From assembly GCA_015179025.1 (NCBI GenBank), contig WHUX01000057.1:241030-305029 (forward strand): a stretch of DNA of 64,000 bases, given 5' to 3'. The position numbers and the translations under genes were made by a program. The notes under the pieces are model-generated. The model did not search any database and had not been told where the DNA came from. It saw nothing but the letters and a program-made list of their open reading frames with translations. This document shows positions 46,093 to 57,500 of this stretch, one piece after another; position 1 is the first letter of the stretch, and each line of letters opens with the position of its first letter. The stretch is from Terfezia claveryi (Eukaryota; Ascomycota; Pezizomycetes; Pezizales; Pezizaceae).

Positions 46093-46388
46093 TGTTAGGG
46101 GCGAGCCAGCGATATAGGGATATCTGTCGGCATATCGATATATTTGGAGCCTGCGAAGGCATAATCACTAGTCTCGGGCCTAACTGGGCTACACGGAGCA
46201 TATAGCGAAGAATATAGACTGATTCATTCAATAAAGTAAAGTAACCCAGCGATACAAGACTTCGCTTGAGTCTTAGAGAACAAGAACTAGATACAAGATG
46301 TGGGCCAATATATAGGAAAGCGGGGTTGACTTCAAGCCACCCACCATCGGGTGGCGCCGGCCCGGTCTGCATAATCTCAGCCATAACA
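46093..46388. repeat. Right LTR of the non-coding element
   Basis: 296 bp, near-identical to 44728-45023 with only a few transitions, so the insertion is young. Confidence 0.9.
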
Positions 46389-48153
46389 AATCCCTATGGT
46401 ATACATAGGTCCTATAGGTCAAATAGATATTGGTTAAAGGAATATGGGTCTTATAGAGGTTAGGCGAAGGGATCTAGTTAGTGAGGTAGATCAGCTAAAA
46501 CTAACTGACTTTCTAGAAGAAGCTAAAGTAACTAGGGAATTTATCAAGTCAACATTTCACTTTGGCCCGAATTGTCGAGAGGTAATTGTCAAGCAGGTAG
46601 TTGATTTAGTCCTTTCCTATTGGACTGAGTTTTCCTAGCATGAGATAGATTTAGGGTGTGTTTAGGATGTACCTCATGATACAGTATATATGAATGAATC
46701 CCCATATACTTGTAAGTTTCAAAAGCATAATTATTTGCCTAGAAATGCAGAACTTAGTAAAGTAAAGTCTCGACTTCTAATCGATATAGGGGTATATAAG
46801 CTAGTGAATTCTAGTATAGTTGACCAGGCTTACCTGGTTGTAGTTCGAAGCAAGCCTGACAAGCCAGATAACCCCAAATATACTCATATAACCTATAATT
46901 TCTACTGCAAGAATAAGAAGGCTATGTTTTTACTAGTTCCAATAGCTACTAGAGAAGAAATGTATAGCTTTTTACCTCAGTTCAAGGTCTTCTAGAAGAC
47001 TAATATAGATAGGAGATTTCTGCAGCTGGTGCAGGCTCCAGATGTAGTCTACCGTACAAGATTTAAGATGTTCAGCCAGTTATGGGTATTGGAGAGAATA
47101 CTATTTGGCCAGATAAATGGGCCAGCCTTCTTTGAGCTTAACCTTAATATTATAGTACACCAGCTTAAGTTTGTTAAGAAGACTATCAAAAACTTCTTTA
47201 ATAATATTATTAGTGGAAGCTTAAACTGGGAAGAATCATTAGTATCATTTACTAAATTGCTAGCATAAGCAAAAAAGCATGGTTGAAAGTTTAAGCCTTG
47301 GAAGACTTACATTAGTTGGGAAAATATTGAGGCCGTTAGGGCTATATATAAGGACAATACTATTAGCATAATATCGAAGTCTATAAAAGCTATAAGTAAC
47401 ATCTGTCTACCTCTAACAGTAACTGAAGTTCGATCTATTCTGGGACTCTTCAACCAATTCTGTAATTAGATACCTAGGTATGCACTTCGAGTTCAAGCTC
47501 TTATATACCTAACAATATAGTAGACTAGCAATATTACCCTAATGGTAGAGGCTACAGAAGAGCTTGTAGAGATCAAGTGATTCTTGATATCCCTAATAGT
47601 TCTTATAGTTTTTCAGCAATATCGAAAAACCTATGTCTATCATGATGCTAGCCTTGGATCTGCAATATTACCTAGTAGACTTGGACGAGTTATAACTCAG
47701 GTGGATTTTGCTGATAATAAGGAGTATATTTGTATATTCGCTTCTGCAAGACTAATCCTAGCTATATATAACTATCCTACAGTGCACCTAGAAGCATTAG
47801 TATTCATCTTTATTCTATCTAAGTTCTATGATTGGCTGAAGGGTATAGACTTTGTCTGGTGTATGGATACTAAAGCCCACAAATATATCTTAGATAATCG
47901 GTACTCTTTTAACTTAGTACTCAACCTTTACTTTATAGTATTGCAAGCCTTCTGTTTTGAGGTTGAATGGATCCTAGGATTGAAGATAATTGCTGACCCA
48001 TTTTCTCGCATACTTGTAGTAGAAGATAGAGAGGTACCTTTAGATACTAAGGCAACAATCAGCCAGTTAGTATTTGGAGGCTTCAGTAAGCCTGACTTTG
48101 AGCCTAGATTAGTATTGTTTACCTAGTATATGTTGGCATTTCCAGTGGAGGTT

Positions 48154-48828
48154 TGTAATGAATGCTACTAGGCAGTATTCATTCAGTACCATTTATACAA
48201 TCTATATCTATGAGCACGGACGTTTGTGTATTTCGGTTCTGCTGAGGTAGGACCTCAAAAGGGTAGGGAGATTACTATGTGGAACATTCCCAAAGGGAAC
48301 AGTAATTAACTGGTATAATCTATCTTATATGATTTATGCTATCTAAGCTATATGATCTTGATCTGATCAGTATATAGGCTTGCTTGCTGCTGTGTGCTCA
48401 TTGCTGCTTGCTTGTTCTCTGTTGGATTCCAGAGGAAATCCAGCGCCTATTTATACTCTTCTAAGATCTGATGACTAAGGGAATAAATACAATAAAGGGT
48501 GGCATACTAGAAGGTAGTGCGCTATACAAAAGAGGTCATGTGACCATAGTAATGAGTCACATGGCCAGAACAAGGTCATATGACTATAGTAGTAATTTAC
48601 ATGTTCAAAACAAAGGTCATGCGGCCATATTGAGGGTGTGCTCATATGGCAAGTTCCATGGAATTTCCCAAGGCAAATTTCACATGCTATGGATGCTTAT
48701 AAAGTATTAGGAAATGGTGGAAGGCTAGTCCTTCAACTGAGAGGCTTAGTTATATAATATAGTAGTAATATAGGAAATACAAAAAGTATATAAGCAATTA
48801 TATAAGTAATGAAAAGTTCTCCATTACA
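48154..48828 (-). repeat. 3' LTR of beta (675 bp) with adjacent PPT
   Basis: Begins TGTAATGAATGC and ends TCCATTACA, a short terminal inverted repeat. It is followed at once by CTTCCCC (48829-48835), the inverse of a polypurine tract. The partner LTR is outside the window. It contains repeated GGTCATGTGACCAT-like palindromic words (48530-48640). Confidence 0.75.
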
Positions 48829-49079
48829 CTTCCCCACATAGAAGGATTTCCTATCCTTACTTCTCTTATTCTACCAAATTGATTTCTATACGTCCTAAGA
48901 TCTAATGCATTGTTAATACATTCGTATTAATATGAATATCCTTAGTTTTCTCTTGACACATGATTCAATATTATTCTTGTTAAATAAGAGCTCTAGTTTC
49001 ATCTCTGGTTCGTAGTCCTTGTTTTCCTCGAGTTGTTCGTCATCTCTTAAATGTATTTTCCAAACTTTCGGTCATCCAG

Positions 49080-52000
49080 AAATCTTGGAGAATTTCTGGA
49101 GTGATGTCCTTTGCATTTACCTAAGAATTATGTTTAGGAGAGTATCCTAGCCATCTAACCTTATATTGTTTTTCTCCAGTTCGAGGAGCTGTTCTGAATT
49201 CTAATACCTTTTCAACTTCATAATAATCGTCTTGAATTGGTCCCGGTTCTTGAGTTTGTCTTTCAGGGAACTGGGTAAAATCGTTTTCATAATATAGTTT
49301 GAATTTGCTGACATAAAAAGTATTATATATGAGGTGAAGGTCAGGTTAGCTGGATAGGTCTAGCCTATAATTATTGCATTTCTAATTACTAGAAATAATG
49401 GGAAATAGGCCTAGCCATCAGGGTTTGAGTTGAGGTGAGACATTAGATATGTTAATATTTTCTGAAGAAAGCATAACTTATTGTCCAACTGAAAATTTGG
49501 TTGTATTTGGTAGTTGTTTGTGTGCTTGAGATGCTTGAGTCTTCTTGGCATCATAAAGGTTTTTAGAAGTTACTTCATGACGTTCGTTTACAGATACATA
49601 TGCATTAATGGGGTATGGAAGTATTGATATACCAAGATGTGCATTAAATACAAACAGTATAAAATAGGGGCTATTCTATCTAGCAGTGTTATACCTAGAG
49701 TTGAGTTTCAACTGTATCTCTGGTAGTTTTTGTAGACAATCAAATCCTTTGATTTTACAGGCTCTTGCTACTTGCAGAATTTCTTTGTTTACAATTTCCA
49801 ATTGTCTATCTGCACATAGATGATGTGCGGTGGACAGTTCTAACTTAATTTCTTTATTCCTAGCCCAATCTTGAAAATACGATGATATAAAAAGAGTGTC
49901 TCAATCAAAAATAATATAAAAAGAGTATCCCATAGTTGGGACTATATGAGTATCAAAAGTAGTAGTACATTGTTCTGCTGTGAAATTATCTAAGATAGGA
50001 ATAAGAAACTTGAATCCTGATTGTCTATTAACAATCATCCAAAGTCATGAAATACAACCAATATGATCTTCATCAACAGGAATATTCGGGTACAAAATTG
50101 AATACTTAGTAAAAAGAGGTGCTAACTTAAGAAAATCCATCGATATGTCTGTCCATGGCCTTCTTAGTACATGTAACAGAGTCACAAGTCCAAGTGGCAC
50201 CTTGTTAGAATACTTTATCTATTGACAAGTATTACAACTTCTAATGTAGTCCTTAGTTAGTTCTACAAAGGACTGGTAATCATATCGGTCAATAAGATAT
50301 TTCATCGTTTTTTCAATACCACCATAAGCAGTCGCTTCATGTGCATCTTTAATAACTAATTCGAGATAGTTCTTACCTTTGATATTAAAGGTAGAGGGCA
50401 AGACTAATCTCCATTGTCCTTGTCAGTTTTTGACATATAAAAATCTATCTCTTCTTCTATGATTCTTACGGCTAATAAAGGTATCATAATAGTTCTTCCA
50501 GATAGGACATACTCTCATACACGTCTGGTATGTAGCTTTCATTCCTGTGCCTTGATCTAGCCAAAGGGTAATGAAATAGTGCTTGTCATCTTCCTATCCA
50601 TTACTAATGTGTTTCTCTTTAATGAGCTTGTTGAGGGTCAGTTCGATCCTTTAATTAAAGTTATTGATAGTAGGTTTCTTCTCCTTGCATGTAGAAGCAT
50701 TATGTCCTGAAAACTTACAGAAATCACAATGCTGTTTGGGAGTTTTAGTGTCTTGAATGAAGGAGAGTTCTGGGTCTTCGTTAATAGCTACTCGCTTTTG
50801 AGAATGAGTAGTAACGGTGGCGGTATTGATTGGAGTTGCATTACTACTACTAGCGGTTGCAGCTGGTTGTTGAGGTGCATTCCATGGTTGTTGAGGGGCA
50901 ACAGGAGTATCTTTGATCTCCTGTTCCATTTGACGAGTGCTCATCTGTTCGGTAGAGTTACTGAACAGAATGCCATGTTGGAGAGTTGGGCATGCTGGCT
51001 GGTTCCATTGTTTTGCCCATTCTCTAATTTCATGGATAGCTTCATTGCGGCTGAGAGGTTATAGAACTGGATATGCTGATGTCTGTTGTACCAGTGCTAG
51101 TTCCTTATAAGAGTCATTTGCAGTTAGGAGGTGCTCAATATGACTCTTATAGAATTCCTTCTCCTTCTTAAGAACTGAGGCTGATAGGTCACAATTCATA
51201 CTGCCATGTCCATAGTGGTTGTAGATTGTACATGTTTTGACAGTGAACATGCGGTTGTTCATGGCGTGGGAGCTGCCATAAGTAGGACAGTAAAAATCTC
51301 AACAAACAGACCAGTGCATCCTCTCGTGCTGTTGCCAATTGCTATGAGCTAGGTCAATAGCAATTTCTTTTGCTTCTTCAGGAGCGAGGGCATTTTGTTG
51401 AGTGCTTTTAGAAAAGGGAGGCCTGTATCTTAGTCTAAGAACTGTTAAAGGTTTACCTTTATCCATATTAGGTACTTGGTTATACCTAGGGAAAACCTCT
51501 TCAGGTATAGTAGATAGAGTGTTATCATCTGAGGACTCTTCTTCCTTAATTATATCATATTCACTTTCTTCATCCTGGATACCTTCAAAGTATGGACAGA
51601 AGATATGGTGTCCAAGTTCTTCGGCTCTTCCATGATATTTGTTGAAGTCACAGTCGACATGCTTGAAATTGATAGCTCTGTAAGAAACTATTTTGTTCTG
51701 AGTAGAGGTTTCTGATAGGTAGAAAGTTCTTAAAGCGTTGGTAGAGATGTTGTGGTTGTAGGTGTGCTTAGGAGAATCGATGCTGTTAGAAATATAATCG
51801 TCCTCTGTGGTGGGAATGTCGGGGTATTTATACTTTCTTGATAGAGTGTCTACTATCAAATTTTCCTTTCTTACAGTATGCTGAATGTCTATGTCAAATT
51901 CCATTAGATAATCTTGCCATCGCCTCAATTTCTGACTTGTTGGTGTTTGAGTATGGAAAGTTACTAATGGTTTATGGTTGGTAAGGATAGTGAACTTGTA

Positions 52001-53790
52001 ACCTCTCAATTGTGCTTCAAAAAATTTCAATGAGTTAATAATCACCAATAATTCTTTTTGGAAGGTGGGATAATTGAGTTGTACTGGATTAAATTTTCTT
52101 GAGTGGAAGTATGATAGTCTGATATGCGTTAGCAGTCCTTGACCTATCTACGATCCTAGCCTTACATCACTAGCATTACAGACTAAATATTTGGGTTTAG
52201 TAGACTCATTATTCCAGGGTTTTAAAACATGTAGGGAATTCACGAGTTCCTTCAGTTTTTCAAACGCTACATTATAAGTATCTAGCCATTCCTATTGCTT
52301 TGTTTGTTCTTGCAGTTCTGACAGGGTACTTGCATATGATACCAAGTCAGGAATGAATCTGCTGAGATAATTAATAATTCTAAAGAATCCTCTAAGGTCC
52401 TTTTTCTGGGTCGGAGTTGGAAATATTAATATAGTGGTTCTTTTCTTTGGATCTACATATAATCTGTCTGATATTAAAACATGTCCTAAGATTTCCAATT
52501 TTGGAGTAAAAAACTGGCATTTGTTTTCTTTGAGATAGAATTTCTCATTTTGCAAACATTGAAGTACTTTCTTCAATAATTTTATATGTTCCTCATACGT
52601 TTTAGAAAAAATAATAATATTATCTATATAGATGATTAAATCTTTATAGACTATATCTTTAAAAATTTCATGCATAACGTGAACCATAGTAGCTGGTGCG
52701 TTACGATCCCCTTGTTACATGACTCTACTCCTAAAATATCCCAGGTGACATAAAAAGGTAGAGTATTATTTCGATTACTTATTGTTTTTGACATTAAAAA
52801 ATCCGTCGGCTAAGTCAAGCTTAGTCCAAATGGGATTCTCTGCTACTAGTTCAATAGCTTCATTAATATCTGATAGTAGGGTCTTGTCTGGTTCAACAGC
52901 TAAATTGCAGTCTCGACAGTCGTTGACGTGTTTGGCGTCTTCCGGTTTATCTCGTTTAGGAATAGTGAACATGACTACAGCATTTGTATCATTTTCTACT
53001 CAATATATTCGACCTGACGCTTCTTCCTCAATTAATTTATCATAAATTTGTTGTCTAAATTGATATCCTGAGGGTTGCCATTTTGGTATCCAAGTGGCTC
53101 TGGGTTTTGGTTTGATAGAATGATTAATTTTTCTTAGTAGTGGTAATTCCCATAGAATTGTCTTAGGAAATAATAACAGAAACTCCGTCATAGGGTTGAA
53201 TTGTTTCTGTACAGTAGAAACAGCTGTCACGAGTTCTCTTTCTGAATCAGTATCTTCCATATCACTGATAATTTCCTAATTATCTGATTCACTATAATCT
53301 GTAACTGATTCGCAGCTGACCTGAGTATATGCTGATCTTATACCATTTGCTATGGTTCTAGATTCTTTCTATGTACTTAGCTGAAATCTAGGAATATTTT
53401 CTGGTTGGATAGTAACTGGTTCCTGATAGGCTGGAATTATCGCTTTTACTTTGCTGAGAGTGGGTTCTCCTAAAATTATGTCCAATCCAGTTAAATGTGG
53501 CACATAGAACGTTCGTTCTTCTATATAACCTATCCAATCTAGTTTGATAGTACAGGCTTTGTCTATCATTCCTTTTGAGCCTTTCTTCTCAATACTTCGA
53601 GTCAGTATTTTCTATAGATATACAAATTGAGAATTAATTAAGTCTTCTCCCTTCATTTGGAGATCAATTAAAGCCAGTGCGGGGTGTCCATTAGCCTTGA
53701 TGAATACATTGCTGAAATCAGGTACCTGTCTTGACAAGGGTCGTTCCTTGATTTTATCCTTGTTGGTTTGATTCTTGGTAGCTATCGGCA
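49080..53790 (-). pseudogene. Element beta pol with zinc-knuckle linker
   Basis: Protease-like region at 53790-53370 (VFIKANGHPALALIDLQMKG, IILGEPTLSKVKA). Reverse transcriptase at 53260-52290 with LIIYIDNIIIFS, where YIDD became YIDN. RNase H at 52230-51880 with CNASD and TNHKPLV, both catalytic Asp turned to Asn (G-to-A). Then about 400 residues before integrase hold CTIYNHYGHGSMNC (51235-51190) and CDFCKFSGHNASTC (50730-50685), zinc knuckles of the C-x2-C-x4-H-x4-C type. Integrase at 50400-49600 has a zinc-binding end SCNTCQ, DISMDFLKL, and a Glu in QLEIVNKE. A chromodomain at about 49240-49085 shows YEVEKVLEFR and YKVRWLGYSP. Frequent stops and active-site losses mean it is inactive. Confidence 0.75.
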
Positions 53791-53821
53791 TAGCTAAATC
53801 CTGTGCGGCTGTGTAAAGTAT

Positions 53822-54439
53822 TGTATGGGGGAATGGAAGATCAGATTAGATAAGATAAGGATCTTATCTAATTAGATAATCTTAGGCTAGTAATGTATAC
53901 TACAAAGTAGATTACTAATAGTATATTGTTTATTCTCACTATTAAAGTTATTACCAGAAGCATAAGATTACTGTAATAGGTAAAGTAGTATAGAAGTGCC
54001 AAAGGCACTTAGAAATTAACCAGTGGAACTTCTATATTGATTATACTCTAACTATGTTCTGAGTTCTAACTATCTGTCCAACTAAAGGGAAATTCAGGGG
54101 ACTATATATGTTTCCAACGGGGCAGTACTGGGGCAGTGCTAAGGTAGTGCACCATCATCTGACCCCTATATGTGATTAAGATCAGTATCATCTGATTCTC
54201 TAGATAGTACTTCCAAATACTATCTAGTACAAAATAGGTTAAGTCTTAACTTTGACTTATATATGTGAAAGCATGTGAAAGCATGTGATAACATATGAAA
54301 GCATGTGAAATATTAGCAAGGCAGACAGCACACAGAATGTTGTGTGTTTTGAGATACTTGCTGAGTAAGAAAATACATAAGAAATATATTTGTGAGGGAG
54401 AGGGTTAGTCATAGGGTATGAGTAAGCCACTTCCTTACA
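53822..54439 (-). repeat. 3' LTR of gamma (618 bp) with PPT
   Basis: TGTATGGGGGAATGG ... CCACTTCCTTACA. It is followed by TGCCTCCCTG, the inverse of a CAGGGAGGCA polypurine tract. The partner LTR is not in the window, so the start is assigned from the TG and the end of beta homology. Confidence 0.7.
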
Positions 54440-54598
54440 TGCCTCCCTGTTTAGATAAAAACTCCATCCTAGAAAATAAATAGGGGAGATGGGTTATGTA
54501 CATTAGTAGTTAACATTCAACCCATAATACCTATTGTTCCTATCCATATAGGTACTACTACCTTCAGCTTCAGTATTATACCTGTTATTATCATATCC

Positions 54599-57500
54599 CT
54601 ACTTGAGATCCTTATTAACTAACCTCTCTTTAAAGAAATGGTTAAGTATTAATTGGGGTAGATCTATCTCTTTTCCTTTGCCTTTGTCAATCTTGACTGC
54701 ATTAAATGAAACAGGGGTAGCAAGGACTTTCTTCCTTTCATTATCAATCATTTCCAAGGTTTCTTTCCTTGTCTTATTTTTACCAAGCTTATTTTCACCA
54801 ACCTTTCTCTTTTTGTAAGTTGCTTGCTTACTACCAGTCAACCAGAATTGTTTTTTCAATGACTCATCAACACTATCAACATATACCCACTCATCAAATT
54901 TATGAGGCCATCCCTTACATTTCACCTTATACTGCAGCTTCCCTATTCTAGGTTGTGACCTAAATTCCAATACTCTTTCTACCTCATACCTATCTTCCTT
55001 AACTGGTCCTGGTTGTTCTAGAGTCCTAGAAGGGAACAGTTGTATTGGATTAGGGAAGAAGGGTTTCAAAAGTGAGGTATGGAAGGAATTGTTGATATTA
55101 TTGAAGTCAGAGAAGTCAGTGAAGTCAAGTTTAGCATTTTGACTCCATGGTGAATACTTTGTAATGGTGAAGGGGCCTATCCATTTAGGGGATAGTTTGG
55201 AGGAGTGGTACCTTGCTGGGAGGTTTTTTGTTGATAGCATCACCTGATCATTGACTTGGTAATCAGGGGAGGCTCTTCTGTATTTCTTGGCTTGCTGAAT
55301 TTGGTCCCTTTTTGCTTTAGTAAGGTTTTCAGCAACCTGGTAAAATCTGGTTGTAGGGTTTGAATAGGTAGGAATTGGGTGAGGTAGGATAGGTGGTGAC
55401 AAATTAGGCTGGTATTCTAGCTTGGTGAAAAAGAGGGAAAGTCCTCTTATAGTACTAACTCTTGTATTCACCTCTGTTTGAACAGAAGGTGTGGCTTGTA
55501 CCTAATTCATTCCCTGTTCCAGCTTCTTGGCTGCAAACATAGGAATAATTGTCCTATTCTTTCTTTTACTTGTCCCATCAGTCTGGGAGTGATATGTGGA
55601 AGATGCTTTATGCATAATTCCATTTTTCTGCATCCAATCTTGAAAAACAATAGACATAAACAAGGGGTCTTGGTCAGAAACAATTTCATAAGGGAATCCC
55701 ACATTAGGCTTAATCAATCTTTCAAAGATATCAATAACCCCTAATATGTCAACATTGTCTGCAACAGGTAATAAGAATATGAAATCAGAATGCCTGTCAG
55801 TCATGACTAATAACTTATGAAATAACAACATGTGAGGCTTATTATCTTTAGGAGTTCTGTAACCAAGAGTAAATTCAGTACATGAAATCATAACAGGTTC
55901 TATACTAAGAAAATCCATAGCCATACTACCCCATGGCCTAGTAGGTACATTCAGAGGAGTTAGGAATCCAGGGGGTTTCTGTGTGGATCCTTTGGTAATT
56001 TGACAGGTTTTACAACTCCTCACAAATTGTTCAACCTGCTTATAAAAATCCTGAAAGATGTACTTATTAGTAAGCTCTTCTGCTGTTTTTGCAAGGCCTC
56101 CATGTCCAGTGGTGACATGTGCTTGTTGGATAAGGGTTTCAGAGGCAGGGTTACCTTTAACTTGTAATCCCTGGGGAATGACCATCCTCTAAGCAAAATT
56201 CTTCAAGAGATACATAAACCCATTCTGTACCTTTACTGTAGGTACTTGCTCTCCTCTCTTGACTCTTAAGTACAGTGGTCCAAACACTGTATCTTTTTCC
56301 AACTCTTCTCTATAGTGCCATTCCAACTCATGATCTCCTATCCACTCAGCAATTACCAAATCTGGTTCCATGCTCTTTTCATCTTCATTCTGGACTCCTA
56401 GTGTCCTTTTTAGGTAGTTACTGTTGTGGAAGGGCTTATTAAGGGCATTCAAATTGTTTTTCTAGTATCACAGGAGCTGACAAAGTTTTGGTTCAGGTTA
56501 TGGTGGCCAAGACAATACTTGCATCTTGGTACCTCTTTTCCTCCTGTAGTAGTAACTTTGGGAAGATTTGGGTATAGGTGGGACCAGTGACCATCTTGGT
56601 TGCATATGCTGCATTTTCTGATGGTTTCTTTTGGTAGTGAATATTGTAGTGGGAAGACTTTGTTGTCAAGGGGGCATTTGTTGCTGAGGTGAGTTGTTTC
56701 CATGCAGTTGGTGCATCTGGGAGGAGGAAATTTAGTACCTCTGGGGCAATCCTCCTTAAAGTGTCCTATTGCCTAACATTTTTCACAAAGATTAATAGCA
56801 GGATCTTTGTTGTTGCATTGGGAAGTTTTGTGGCCCACTTTACCATATTGGGAACAGAAATCTTTGGGCTGAGTTCTGTTGGAGGAAGATGGGAGGATTG
56901 GATCCTCAGGGAAGATATCAGGAAGGGTGCTGACAGAGGATGCAGGTGAGGCTCCTGGAGAAGGAGGAGGCTGGAAGTGTACCTTCTTGTTGTCTGCCTC
57001 ATCCTTGCACTTAGGTGAGGCTGCCCTTCTCTTCAAGGTTACTTCAAGAGTAGGGTTCCACTCCTGAAGGTTTCCTACAACCACAGAACCCCTATCAGCC
57101 CTTCTCAAGGACTGTTCCATCTGTTCTGTAGTCATGGGTTCCCTGGTTCTTTCTCATTCCTTAGGTTCATCTAAGTCAGAGGACTCATCTACAAGTGTAA
57201 CGATGGCTCTAGGGACAGGGCGACCAAGGGGTACGCCGGGGCAGTGGCAAAGGGGAATCGCACACGTAGGAGCGCTACGTGTATGATCTGGGGAACGGCT
57301 AGGGACAAGGCAAGGGCAAGAGGTAAGAGAGGCTGAGGGCAAGGGGCACGAGACACGCAGAGGCAGTTGCCGCGTATGTCGGAGGGAGGCAGCTGTGCTG
57401 CAGAGCTGTTCACGAGACAAGGGGGTGCACAAGGGAGGTGCACAAGCATTGGGATAGGCAAGATCCTGTATTAGGTATACAAGACGTTGGATGAGGATCC

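Larger units (their letters stand above)
44728..46388. mobile_element. Non-coding LTR element (TRIM/LARD-like), 1661 bp
   Basis: LTRs of 296 bp at 44728-45023 and 46093-46388 (TGTTAGGGG ... CCATAACA) are nearly identical. Target duplication AATCT (44723-44727) / AATCC (46389-46393), one transition apart. The 1069-bp interior has no retroelement protein. A pyrimidine run CTCTCCCTCT directly after the left LTR would be a polypurine tract on the minus strand, so the element probably points left. Inserted into alpha pol, it separates SIIDLLFTI from the following PMVYIGPIGQ frame. It must rely on proteins of another element. Confidence 0.85.
44000..48125 (+). pseudogene. Element alpha pol (PR-RT-RNase H)
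   Basis: A protease-like region holds VWDTCILLSLVPINIVKALN (about 44267-44326) with D-T-C in place of D-T-G, and the end GVKFLYYYxIEI. After the inserted LTR element, a divergent reverse transcriptase follows at about 46700-47500 (KYTHITYNFYCKNK, FGQINGPAFFELNLN, NNIISGS in the YxDD place, RSILGLFNQFCNxIPRYA). RNase H is at 47590-48040 (YVYHDASLGSAIL, TKAHKYI, IIADPFSRIL). Assignment is by block order; the catalytic motif YxDD is not intact. No integrase remains before the beta insertion. Confidence 0.6.
42345..48153 (+). mobile_element. Ty3/gypsy element alpha, 5' part, decayed
   Basis: Gag and pol run left to right, with a non-coding LTR element inserted at 44728-46388. The right part is cut off by element beta at 48154, after which nothing more of alpha is seen in the window. 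Coding text is readable with moderate C-to-T damage, so it was hit more lightly than the relic at 29 kb. Its LTRs were not identified. Confidence 0.7.
48154..53821 (-). mobile_element. Ty3/gypsy chromovirus beta, 3' part
   Basis: A minus-strand element that starts at its 3' LTR (48154-48828) and is readable up to the protease, where element gamma interrupts it at 53822. Gag and the 5' LTR would lie beyond gamma, outside the window. Order on the minus strand: PR, RT, RNase H, zinc-knuckle linker, integrase, chromodomain. It is inserted into alpha. Confidence 0.8.
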
